From contig NZ_LZLQ01000121.1 of the NCBI RefSeq assembly GCF_001673315.1, positions 1-64,000 of the forward strand: 64,000 nt of DNA. The letters are read 5' to 3'. The stretch is from Mycobacterium asiaticum. Its GTDB lineage: Bacteria > Actinomycetota > Actinomycetes > Mycobacteriales > Mycobacteriaceae. Below, one piece after another: positions 51,434-58,685 of the stretch. Below the pieces are notes generated by a model. It was not told where the DNA came from. It did not search any database and saw nothing but the letters and a program-made list of their open reading frames with translations. Within the stretch, counting starts at the first letter, position 1, and each line of letters starts with the position of its first letter. A program made the position numbers and the translations under genes.

Positions 51434-52615
51434 TCAGCTTACGGTCACAATAGGCGAACCGCTTGTTGCCGTCCCGGGATCGGTTTCGGATGTTTCGACT
51501 TCCGAACCCATCTGCTCCGCCAGTCGCATGGCTTCCTCGATCAGGGTCTCGACGATCTGCGCCTCGGGCACGGTCTTGATCACTTCACCCTTGACGAAGA
51601 TCTGACCCTTGCCGTTGCCGGAGGCAACACCCAGGTCGGCCTCGCGAGCTTCGCCCGGACCGTTCACGACGCAACCCATCACGGCGACCCGCAGCGGAAC
51701 GTCCAGACCGTCCAAGCCCGCGGTGACTTCGTTCGCCAGGGTGTACACGTCCACCTGGGCGCGCCCACACGACGGGCACGACACAATCTCCAGCGACCGC
51801 GGTCGCAGGTTGAGCGACTCGAGTATCTGGGTGCCCACCTTGACTTCTTCGACCGGCGGGGCCGACAGGGAGACCCGGATGGTGTCGCCGATGCCCTTCG
51901 ACAACAACGCACCGAAGGCCACCGCGGACTTGATGGTGCCTTGGAACGCGGGCCCAGCCTCGGTGACGCCCAGGTGCAGCGGGTAGTCGCACTGGGCGGC
52001 GAGTTGCTCATAAGCGGCGACCATCACCACCGGGTCGTTGTGCTTGACGCTGATCTTGATGTTGCCGAAGCCGTGTTCTTCGAACAGCGAGGCCTCCCAG
52101 AGCGCCGATTCGACCAGCGCCTCGGGGGTGGCCTTGCCGTACTTCTGCATGAACCGCTTGTCCAGCGACCCCGCGTTGACGCCGATGCGGATCGGGATGC
52201 CCGCGGCGCCAGCGGCTTTGGCGACTTCGCCGACCCGGCCGTCGAATTCCTTGATGTTGCCCGGGTTGACGCGGACGGCCGCGCACCCGGCGTCGATGGC
52301 GGCGAAGATGTACTTCGGCTGGAAGTGGATGTCAGCGATGACGGGTATCTGGCTATGCCGGGCGATCTCGGCCAGCGCGTCGGCGTCCTCCTGCCGGGGG
52401 CAGGCCACTCTGACGATGTCGCAGCCGGTAGCGGTCAGTTCGGCGATCTGCTGCAAGGTCGCGTTGACGTCGTGCGTCTTGGTGGTGCACATCGATTGCA
52501 CCGAGATCGGGTAGTCGCTGCCCACCCCGACGTCGCGAACCATCAGCTGACGGGTGGTGCGCCGAGGGGCCAGCGTGGGCGCCGGCGATTGCGGCATGCC
52601 CAGGCCAACGGTCAC
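51434..52615 (-). CDS. ispG: 4-hydroxy-3-methylbut-2-enyl diphosphate synthase IspG (GcpE)
   Basis: Penultimate enzyme of the MEP isoprenoid pathway, a [4Fe-4S] protein. In 393 aa it shows the TIM-barrel start MVRDVGVGSDYPISVQSMCT, VNPGNIKEFDGRV and HLGVTEAGP. The cluster ligands are in EIVSCPSCGRAQVDV and VMGCVVNGPGEAREAD. Sharing an operon with dxr, the second step of the same pathway, is conserved in mycobacteria. It lies 19 bp after rip1. Confidence 0.96.
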   Translation of the reverse strand: MTVGLGMPQSPAPTLAPRRTTRQLMVRDVGVGSDYPISVQSMCTTKTHDVNATLQQIAELTATGCDIVRVACPRQEDADALAEIARHSQIPVIADIHFQPKYIFAAIDAGCAAVRVNPGNIKEFDGRVGEVAKAAGAAGIPIRIGVNAGSLDKRFMQKYGKATPEALVESALWEASLFEEHGFGNIKISVKHNDPVVMVAAYEQLAAQCDYPLHLGVTEAGPAFQGTIKSAVAFGALLSKGIGDTIRVSLSAPPVEEVKVGTQILESLNLRPRSLEIVSCPSCGRAQVDVYTLANEVTAGLDGLDVPLRVAVMGCVVNGPGEAREADLGVASGNGKGQIFVKGEVIKTVPEAQIVETLIEEAMRLAEQMGSEVETSETDPGTATSGSPIVTVS

Positions 52616-52634
52616 TTGATTTCGCCTTCTCTCT

Positions 52635-53849
52635 CTATTGGAAGAGCCGGATGGGGTTGACCAGGTCAGCGGTGACGGTCAACAGCATGTAGCCGACCAC
52701 GAAGATCAGCACCACGTAGGTCGCCGGCATCAGCTTGAGGTAGTTCACCGGCGCCGCGGCCACCTTGCCGCGCGCCGATCTGATCATGTTGCGGATCTTT
52801 TCGTACACCGCGACCGCGATGTGGCCGCCGTCGAAAGGCAACAACGGCAGCAGGTTGATGGCACCGAGGATGAGGTTCAGCTGCGCCAGGAAGAACCAGA
52901 ACGCGACCCACAGCCCGTGGTCGACGGTGTCGCCGCCGATGATGCTGGCCCCGACCACGCTCATCGGGGTCTGCGGGTCACGCTCCCCGCCACCGATCGC
53001 ATTGAACAGCGCGCCGACCTTGGTCGGGATGGCGGCCAGCGACTTGCCGACCTCGACGGTCAACTGGCCGGTGAACGCGATGGTGCCGGGCACCGCGGTG
53101 AGCGCGTTGTACTGCGTCGGCTCGTTGCGCGGCGCCCCTACCCCGATGGCACCGACGGTGGCGGGCTCGAACTGCTTGCCCTGCCCGGTGGGAACGTAGC
53201 GGCGGGTGTTCTCGACGCTGACGTAGGTGGTGATGGTCTTGCCGTCCCGGTTGACGACGACCGGAACGGTGCCGTGCTGCTTGCGCACGGCGGTCGCCAT
53301 CTCCTCGAAGGTGGTGACGGGGGTGTCACCGACCTTGACGACGACGTCACCGACCCGGATTCCGGCCAGCGCCGCGGGGCCCTGTCCGTTGCATTGGTCC
53401 AGCTTGCCCTGGGAAACCTCCTGGGCGACACAGCCGGTTTCGCCGACGATGGCCTGGGTGGACGGATGCAGGTTCGGCAGCCCCCAGATCAGCGCGATGG
53501 CGTAGAGCAGCACGAGGCAGATCACGAAATTCATGCCCGGCCCGGCGAACAGCACCGCGACGCGCTTCCACGTCGCCTGCTTGTACATGGCGCGATCCTG
53601 CTCGTCGAGCGCCAGTTCCTCGACCGGGGTCATGCCGGCGATGTCGCAGAAACCGCCGGCCGGGATGGCTTTGACGCCGTATTGGGTTTCCCCGCGCCGG
53701 GTGGACCACAGCGTGGGACCGAAGCCGACGAAGTAGCGCCGCACCTTCATACCGGTAGCCCTCGCCGCCCACATGTGTCCGCATTCGTGCAGTGCTACGG
53801 AAATGAGGATGGCCAGCGCAAACAGCACAATGCCGATAACGAACATCAT
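52635..53849 (-). CDS. rip1: Site-2 intramembrane metalloprotease Rip1
   Basis: A 404-aa S2P-family protease that cleaves anti-sigma factors within the membrane and governs envelope composition and virulence in M. tuberculosis. The zinc site HECGH is H21-E22-H25 in the first helix (ILISVALHECGHMW). The third ligand is in LLPLLPFDGGHIAVAV. A PDZ domain (GIRVGDVVVKVGDTPVTTF) lies in the periplasmic loop. ATG at 53849 (MMFVIGIVLF) matches the M. tuberculosis start. Its gene lies 19 bp after dxr. Confidence 0.96.
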   Translation of the reverse strand: MMFVIGIVLFALAILISVALHECGHMWAARATGMKVRRYFVGFGPTLWSTRRGETQYGVKAIPAGGFCDIAGMTPVEELALDEQDRAMYKQATWKRVAVLFAGPGMNFVICLVLLYAIALIWGLPNLHPSTQAIVGETGCVAQEVSQGKLDQCNGQGPAALAGIRVGDVVVKVGDTPVTTFEEMATAVRKQHGTVPVVVNRDGKTITTYVSVENTRRYVPTGQGKQFEPATVGAIGVGAPRNEPTQYNALTAVPGTIAFTGQLTVEVGKSLAAIPTKVGALFNAIGGGERDPQTPMSVVGASIIGGDTVDHGLWVAFWFFLAQLNLILGAINLLPLLPFDGGHIAVAVYEKIRNMIRSARGKVAAAPVNYLKLMPATYVVLIFVVGYMLLTVTADLVNPIRLFQ

Positions 53850-53868
53850 CCGCCTGTTACGACCTTTC

Positions 53869-55071
53869 TCATGCCAAGCCGGAGACTCTGATGGGCGCCG
53901 AGCTTGCTGTCGCGACCGCACGGTGCGCCCGCGAGCGGGCCCAGTGCTGCGCCTCGAGTACGTCATCCACGGTAGCTGGTTCAGCGGCCCATTGGTCGGC
54001 GCCGTGCAGCACGTCGGCGATGGTGGCAACAATCGCCGGGAATTTGAGCCGACCCTCGAGAAAGGCCTGCGCCGCCTCCTCGTTCACCGCGTTGTAGACC
54101 GCGGTCATGCAACCGCCGGCCTCTCCGGCGTGCCGCGCGAGCTCGACGGCTGGGAAGACGTCGCTGTCCAGCGGCTCGAATTCCCAGCTTGCGGCGGTGC
54201 TGAAGTCGCAAGCTGAGGCCGCGCCGGCGACCCGGTGCGGCCAGCCCAGCGCCAGCGAGATCGGCAGTTTCATGTCCGGCGGACTGGCTTGGGCGATCGT
54301 TGACCCGTCGTTGAAGGTCACCATGGAATGCACGATCGACTGCGGGTGGACGACGACGTCGATGGCGTCGTACGGGATGCCGAACAACAGGTGTGTCTCG
54401 ATGAGTTCGAGACCTTTGTTGACCAGCGACGCCGAGTTCAGCGTGTTCATCGGACCCATCGACCAGGTGGGATGGGCGCCGGCCTGTTCGGGGGTGGCGT
54501 GCTCGAGTTCCGTGGCCGACCAGCCGCGGAACGGACCGCCGGACGCGGTCAGTACCAATTTGGCGACTTCGCCGGCGGCGCCCGCGCGCAGGCATTGCGC
54601 CAGCGCGGAGTGCTCGGAGTCGACGGGCACGATCTGGCCAGGCCGGGCCGCGCGCAGCACCAGTGGTCCGCCGGCGACCAGGGACTCCTTGTTGGCCAAT
54701 GCCAGCCGGGCGCCGGATTCCAGCGCGGCCAGCGTGGGGCGCAGACCCAGCGCCCCTACCAGCGCGTTGAGCACTACTTCGGCCTCTGTCTCTTCTACCA
54801 AGCGGGTCGCGGCCTCGGGGCCGGTGAACGGGATGTCACCGACGTGTTCGGCGGCCGCGGAATCGGCCACGGCGATATTGCTCACCCCGGTGGCGGCGCG
54901 TTGCCGAAGTAGGGTGTCGAGATTGCGACCCCCGGCGGCGAGTCCGACGACCTCAAAGCGGTCCGGGTTTTCGGCGATGACCTGCAGTGCCTGGGTACCG
55001 ATGGAGCCGGTGCTGCCCAGCACCAACACGCGCACCCGGCCTTGCGGGGACCGGTCGCCAGAGATAGTCAC
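53869..55071 (-). CDS. dxr: 1-deoxy-D-xylulose 5-phosphate reductoisomerase Dxr (IspC)
   Basis: Second step of the MEP pathway, target of fosmidomycin. The 400-aa protein has the NADPH motif VLVLGSTGSIGTQALQVI, metal ligands in VPVDSEHSALAQCL, the flexible-loop ASGGPFRGWSATELEHATPE and HPTWSMGPMNTLNSASLVNKGLE. GTG at 55071 gives VTISGDRSPQGRVRV. The frame stays open far upstream but only as antisense of dipZ. The C-terminus is shorter than in M. tuberculosis. It leads the dxr-rip1-ispG-GNAT operon. Confidence 0.95.
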   Translation of the reverse strand: MTISGDRSPQGRVRVLVLGSTGSIGTQALQVIAENPDRFEVVGLAAGGRNLDTLLRQRAATGVSNIAVADSAAAEHVGDIPFTGPEAATRLVEETEAEVVLNALVGALGLRPTLAALESGARLALANKESLVAGGPLVLRAARPGQIVPVDSEHSALAQCLRAGAAGEVAKLVLTASGGPFRGWSATELEHATPEQAGAHPTWSMGPMNTLNSASLVNKGLELIETHLLFGIPYDAIDVVVHPQSIVHSMVTFNDGSTIAQASPPDMKLPISLALGWPHRVAGAASACDFSTAASWEFEPLDSDVFPAVELARHAGEAGGCMTAVYNAVNEEAAQAFLEGRLKFPAIVATIADVLHGADQWAAEPATVDDVLEAQHWARSRAHRAVATASSAPIRVSGLA

Positions 55072-55078
55072 CCACCCA

Positions 55079-55117
55079 TTGTGCCGCTTTCTTTCAATTC
55101 CGCTTGTGCCGCTTTCT
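55079..55117. repeat. 14-bp direct repeat upstream of dxr
   Basis: TTGTGCCGCTTTCT occurs at 55079-55092 and again at 55104-55117, a 25-bp spacing, just upstream of the dxr start and inside the 186-bp region shared with divergent dipZ. The similarity continues a few bases (TTCAAT versus ATCGAT). Two binding sites on one face of the helix or a small duplication are both possible. Confidence 0.5.
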
Positions 55118-55257
55118 ATCGATTGCTTCCCTGTGGCCGCGCCCCACTCCCAATGCTCTGAATACGCCACGCAGAACCCACCGGCCGGAGATCGGTCACC
55201 GACGTTTCGGCCGGCTGCTGAACCAATCCGAAGCGCGCGCCGTAACGAATAAACGAC

Positions 55258-56973
55258 ATGTGGACTCTCGCGCTGATCGGCTTTCTCGGTGGACTCATCA
55301 CCGGGATATCGCCGTGCATCCTGCCCGTGCTTCCGGTGATCTTCTTCTCCGGCGCAAACAGCGCTGCGCCAACGCAATCCGAGGGTGCGGTAGCCGTCCA
55401 GACCAAACCGGAGGCGTCTCGCCCTTACCGGGTGATCGGTGGTTTGGTGCTCAGCTTCAGTGTGGTCACCCTGCTCGGTTCGGCGATGCTGTCGGCACTG
55501 CACCTCCCGCAGGACGTGATCCGCTGGGTGGCACTGATCGCATTGGTGGCGATCGGTGTCGGACTCATCTTCCCGCGCTTCGAGCAGTTGATCGAGCGGC
55601 CGTTCGCGCGGATACCGCGGCAGCAAATCATCACTCGCGGCAACGGTTTCGGCCTCGGCCTGGCACTCGGAGTGCTGTACGTGCCGTGCGCGGGGCCAGT
55701 GCTGGCCGCGATCGTCGTGGCCGGCGCAACCGCACAGATCGGCGTGGGAACCGTCGTGCTCACCGCTACGTTCGCCTGCGGCGCGGCATTGCCACTGCTG
55801 TTTTTCGCACTGGCCGGGCAACGGGTAGCCCAGCGCGTCAGTGCGTTTCGACGTCATCAACGCGAAATTCGGATCGGTGCCGGAATCGTGACGATACTGC
55901 TTGCGGTCGCGCTGGTGTTCAACCTCCCGGCCGCGCTGCAACGCGCTCTCCCGGATTACACCGCGCCGCTGCAGGACAAGGTGGGTGGCACCGAACAGAT
56001 CCGGCAACAGCTCGGCGGCGGAATCGACGCAAACGCACTGCTGTCCACCTGCACCAATGGCGGCCCCCGGCTGATGAATTGCGGCACCGCACCGGATCTC
56101 AGAGGCATTACCGACTGGCTGAACACTCCCGGCGGTCAGCCGATCGCGTTGAATGCGTTGCGCGGCAAGGTGGTTCTGATCGACTTCTGGGCCTATTCGT
56201 GCATCAACTGCCAGCGGGCCATACCGCACGTGGTGGGCTGGTATCAGGCGTACCACGACAGCGGTCTGGAAGTCGTCGGCGTGCACACCCCGGAGTACGC
56301 GTTCGAGAAAGTGCCGGAAAATGTCGCCAAAGGCGCAGCCGATCTGGGCATCAGATACCCAGTCGCACTGGACAACAGCTTCTCGACATGGACGAACTAC
56401 CACAACAGTTACTGGCCCGCCGAATACCTGATCGACGCCGGCGGCACAGTGCGGCACCTGAAGTTCGGCGAAGGCGACTACGACACCACTGAGCAGCTGA
56501 TCCGACAACTGCTCACCGACGCCAACCCGGGCGTCAAGCTGCCGCCCCCGGTGGGTGCGCCCGATCTGACACCGAAATCGTTCACCACCGCCGAGACCTA
56601 CTTGGCCGTGGGCAAGGCCGTCAACTACGGCGGTGGCGGCGGCTACGACGAAGGAACGGCGACGTTCAGCTATCCGCCGAGCCTGTCCTCGGACAGCTTC
56701 GCGTTGAACGGTCAGTGGTCGTTGGACTACCAGGGCGCGACTGCGGCTGGAGACAATTCGGGCCTCAAACTCAATTACCACGCCAAGAACATCTATGCCG
56801 TCGTCGGTGGCACCGGCACGCTCACGGTGCTGCGCAACGGCAAACCCACCGTGTTGCCCATCAGCGGGCCGCCGACCTCTCACCAGATCGTCGGCGATGC
56901 CGCGCAGTCCGGCGGAACCATCGAGGTGCGTCCGACCAAAGGACTGCAGCTTTTTTCGTTCACTTACGGCTGA
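55258..56973 (+). CDS. dipZ: Cytochrome-c-biogenesis/thioredoxin fusion DipZ
   Basis: A 571-aa protein carrying electrons across the membrane to exported disulfide proteins. The N-terminal CcdA domain (about 1-225) has paired cysteines C20 (GISPCILP) and C144 (YVPCAGP) in transmembrane helices. An exported thioredoxin-like domain (about 290-420) follows, with redox motif CINC at 315-318 (FWAYSCINCQRAI). A C-terminal beta-sandwich domain follows (about 430-571). ATG is at 55258. It precedes mpt70 as in M. tuberculosis, where the locus is under SigK; mpt83, normally upstream, is missing here. Confidence 0.94.
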   Translation: MWTLALIGFLGGLITGISPCILPVLPVIFFSGANSAAPTQSEGAVAVQTKPEASRPYRVIGGLVLSFSVVTLLGSAMLSALHLPQDVIRWVALIALVAIGVGLIFPRFEQLIERPFARIPRQQIITRGNGFGLGLALGVLYVPCAGPVLAAIVVAGATAQIGVGTVVLTATFACGAALPLLFFALAGQRVAQRVSAFRRHQREIRIGAGIVTILLAVALVFNLPAALQRALPDYTAPLQDKVGGTEQIRQQLGGGIDANALLSTCTNGGPRLMNCGTAPDLRGITDWLNTPGGQPIALNALRGKVVLIDFWAYSCINCQRAIPHVVGWYQAYHDSGLEVVGVHTPEYAFEKVPENVAKGAADLGIRYPVALDNSFSTWTNYHNSYWPAEYLIDAGGTVRHLKFGEGDYDTTEQLIRQLLTDANPGVKLPPPVGAPDLTPKSFTTAETYLAVGKAVNYGGGGGYDEGTATFSYPPSLSSDSFALNGQWSLDYQGATAAGDNSGLKLNYHAKNIYAVVGGTGTLTVLRNGKPTVLPISGPPTSHQIVGDAAQSGGTIEVRPTKGLQLFSFTYG

Positions 56974-56976
56974 CAC

Positions 56977-57003
56977 CCATCCGGAACGGGGTTCGCTCCG
57001 AAG
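56977..57003 (+). promoter_or_regulatory. Candidate SigK-type promoter of mpt70
   Basis: CCATCC (56977-56982) and CCGAAG (56998-57003) resemble the published mycobacterial SigK -35 (CCATCC) and -10 (CCGAAT-like) elements. They lie 44 bp before the mpt70 ATG and just after the dipZ stop. The 15-bp spacer is one to two bases short of the usual figure, so the call is tentative. Confidence 0.5.
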
Positions 57004-57046
57004 CAGCTATGTCGGGGATAGCCAGCACTCAGCGAGGAGAACGACC

Positions 57047-57637
57047 ATGAACGCTAGAAAGTCAATTGCACCAACCGGTTTCGCGGCCGCACTGATGGCC
57101 GGCGGGGTGGCCTTCGGCGTGGCCCTGGCCCCCACCGCGTCGGCCAGTGACCTGGTGGGGCCCGGCTGCGCGGACTACGCCGCGATGAATCCCAGCGGGC
57201 CGGCGTCCGTGCAGGGCATGTCGCAGGTGCCGGTCACCGAGGCAGCGGCGAACAACCCCATGCTGACTACGCTGACCTCGGCGCTGTCCGGCAAGCTCAA
57301 CCCGCAGGTGAACCTGGTCGACACCCTCAACAGCGGCCAGTACACGGTGTTCGCGCCCACCGACGCCGCGTTCAACAAGCTGCCGCCGGCCACGATTGAC
57401 CAGCTCAAGACGGATTCGGCGATGCTGAACAACATCCTGACCTACCACGTGGTGGCAGGTCAGGCCAGTCCGGCCCGGGTGCTCGGGACGCACCGGACCC
57501 TGCAGGGCGCCAGCGTGACCGTGACGGGCCAGGGCAACAACATCCGGGTCAACAACGCCGGCCTGGTCTGCGGCGGGGTGTCAACGGCCAACGCGCAGGT
57601 GTACATGATCGACACGGTGCTGATGCCGCCTGCATAG
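57047..57637 (+). CDS. mpt70: Secreted fasciclin-domain antigen MPT70
   Basis: A 196-aa exported protein: Sec signal peptide (about 1-33, FAAALMAGGVAFGVALAPTA, cleavage near SAS-DL) and one FAS1 domain with GQYTVFAPTDAAFNKLP and LTYHVVAGQ. Cysteines in GPGCADYAA and LVCGGVST probably form the known disulfide. No lipobox is present, so it is MPT70 rather than the lipoprotein MPT83. ATG at 57047 is preceded by GAGGAG. M. tuberculosis relatives are host-recognised antigens; the physiological role is unclear. Confidence 0.94.
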   Translation: MNARKSIAPTGFAAALMAGGVAFGVALAPTASASDLVGPGCADYAAMNPSGPASVQGMSQVPVTEAAANNPMLTTLTSALSGKLNPQVNLVDTLNSGQYTVFAPTDAAFNKLPPATIDQLKTDSAMLNNILTYHVVAGQASPARVLGTHRTLQGASVTVTGQGNNIRVNNAGLVCGGVSTANAQVYMIDTVLMPPA

Positions 57638-57732
57638 TCCGGTCGCGGCGGTCCCCCGGGAGCAGACCTGCCCCGGGGGAATCCGCCTGTGCCAGAATGG
57701 GTCAGTCCGAGTCATAGAGGGGAGGGATCACT

Positions 57733-57990
57733 GTGCGCAGTACCGAGGTGGAGCCGTTCATCGGCGACGTCGACGAAGCTGAAGTGCCGTCCGCGCGTTG
57801 GGGATGGAGCAGGATCAACTACCGCACCTGGTACGGGGTGGGCGTGTTCGCCGTCGTCTTCCTGTTGGCGATGTTGCGCGGCAACCACGTCGGCCACGTC
57901 GAAGACTGGTTCCTGCTGGGTTTCGCCGCGCTCACGCTGTTCGTCCTGGTCCGCGACATCTGGGGCCGCCGACGCGGCTGGTTGCGCTAG
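57733..57990 (+). CDS. DUF2631 small membrane protein (Rv2876 type)
   Basis: An 85-aa protein with two predicted helices (YGVGVFAVVFLLAMLRG and WFLLGFAALTLFVLVRD) and the conserved RWGWSRINYRTWYG of DUF2631. GTG at 57733 follows GGGAGGG at good spacing. Function is unknown. Its stop codon touches the stop of the decayed ccdA-like gene on the other strand. Confidence 0.85.
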   Translation: MRSTEVEPFIGDVDEAEVPSARWGWSRINYRTWYGVGVFAVVFLLAMLRGNHVGHVEDWFLLGFAALTLFVLVRDIWGRRRGWLR

Positions 57991-58353
57991 CCGTCAGCCA
58001 CGTCTCGTCTCGGCGCCTTCCGGGTGCGGCTCCACCAGGTGCCCACGATCGCGCCGATCACGACGACGCCGACCGCCCCAGCCACGGCCAACCACCGTGC
58101 TGGTGCACCCAACCGGCGAGCCTGCCCTGCAGCCGCCCGGCTGCGGTGATCACCGCGTCCCGCGGATCACCGTTGGCATGGAACAGCCGGATCTCATACA
58201 GGCCGTAGTAGCCGACGTACAGTCCGACCAGTACCAGCAGCGCGCCACTGATCCGGTTGACGTGGGGTAAAGCCCTGCGCATCCGATCGACCAGCGCCGA
58301 GCGCGCCGTCGCCACCGCAATCGCGAGCGCGCCGACGACCAGCGTCGTTTCGG
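57987..58353 (-). pseudogene. Decayed CcdA-like membrane protein (Rv2877c remnant)
   Basis: Only the C-terminal third of a CcdA/DsbD-like membrane protein remains: LVVGALAIAVATARSALVD, ALPHVNRISGALLVLVGLYV and GYYGLYEIRLF. The N-terminal helices are gone, replaced upstream by GC-rich duplicated sequence. Around 58085-58092 the frame also shifts. The current frame stops at 58058, while the next frame continues LAVAGAVGVVVIGAIVGTWW and a basic tail to a TAG at 57987. Two independent lesions indicate a pseudogene. Confidence 0.65.
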
Positions 58354-58500
58354 CTGCCGCTGGGCTGCGTGGAGTCGCCGTCGGGCTGCCGATAGCCACC
58401 GGCTCGCCGCCGTGAGGTGCCGTTTCGCCGCCGGGGCGCCGTTTCGCCTGCCGCTGGGCTGCGTGGAGCCGCCGTCGGGCTGCCGGTAGCCACCGTCTCG
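58347..58500. repeat. 60-bp direct repeat (two copies)
   Basis: Copy 1 (58347-58406) and copy 2 (58441-58500) both begin GTTTCG(G/C)CTGCCGCTGGGC and end TAGCCACC(G)(G/T)CTCG, with only a few differences. They are 94 bp apart and lie where the 5' part of the ccdA-like gene should be, so the duplication may mark the deletion event. Confidence 0.7.
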
Positions 58501-58561
58501 CCGAAACTGAAAATTTGCAGGGGTTTACTCGAACTTTCTCTGCAGATTTTCAGTCTCGGCG
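58499..58561. repeat. Dispersed 3'-end palindrome, copy D (best preserved)
   Basis: Left arm 58499-58520 (CGCCGAAACTGAAAATTTGC plus AG) and right arm 58540-58561 (CTGCAGATTTTCAGTCTCGG plus CG) pair at 20 of 22 positions. The 19-bp loop contains TACTCGAACTTTC. It lies 125 bp beyond the rlmN stop, with the 23-bp minisatellite in between. Confidence 0.85.
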
Positions 58562-58675
58562 TCGGCGCCCACCAGCGCCAGGCGCTGGCGCTCACCAGCG
58601 CCAGGCGTCGGCGCCCACCAGCGCTCGGCGTTGGTGCCCAGCAGCGGCCGGCGTTGGTGCCCAGCTACCCGCCTC
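58562..58675. repeat. 23-bp minisatellite, about five units
   Basis: A core of the type GGYGCCCACCAGCGCCAGGC recurs with a constant 23-bp period (aligned positions 58571, 58594, 58617, 58640, 58663), progressively diverging. It starts directly at the right end of palindrome copy D and reaches the rlmN stop region. It is a candidate VNTR. No coding function is seen. Confidence 0.75.
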
Positions 58676-58685
58676 CCGCCGCCAG

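Noticed and set aside
55072..56976. A minus-strand frame continuous with dxr that would extend it to more than 1,000 residues.
   Set aside because: The extension is antisense to dipZ, whose protein is well supported; dxr family members start near 55071.
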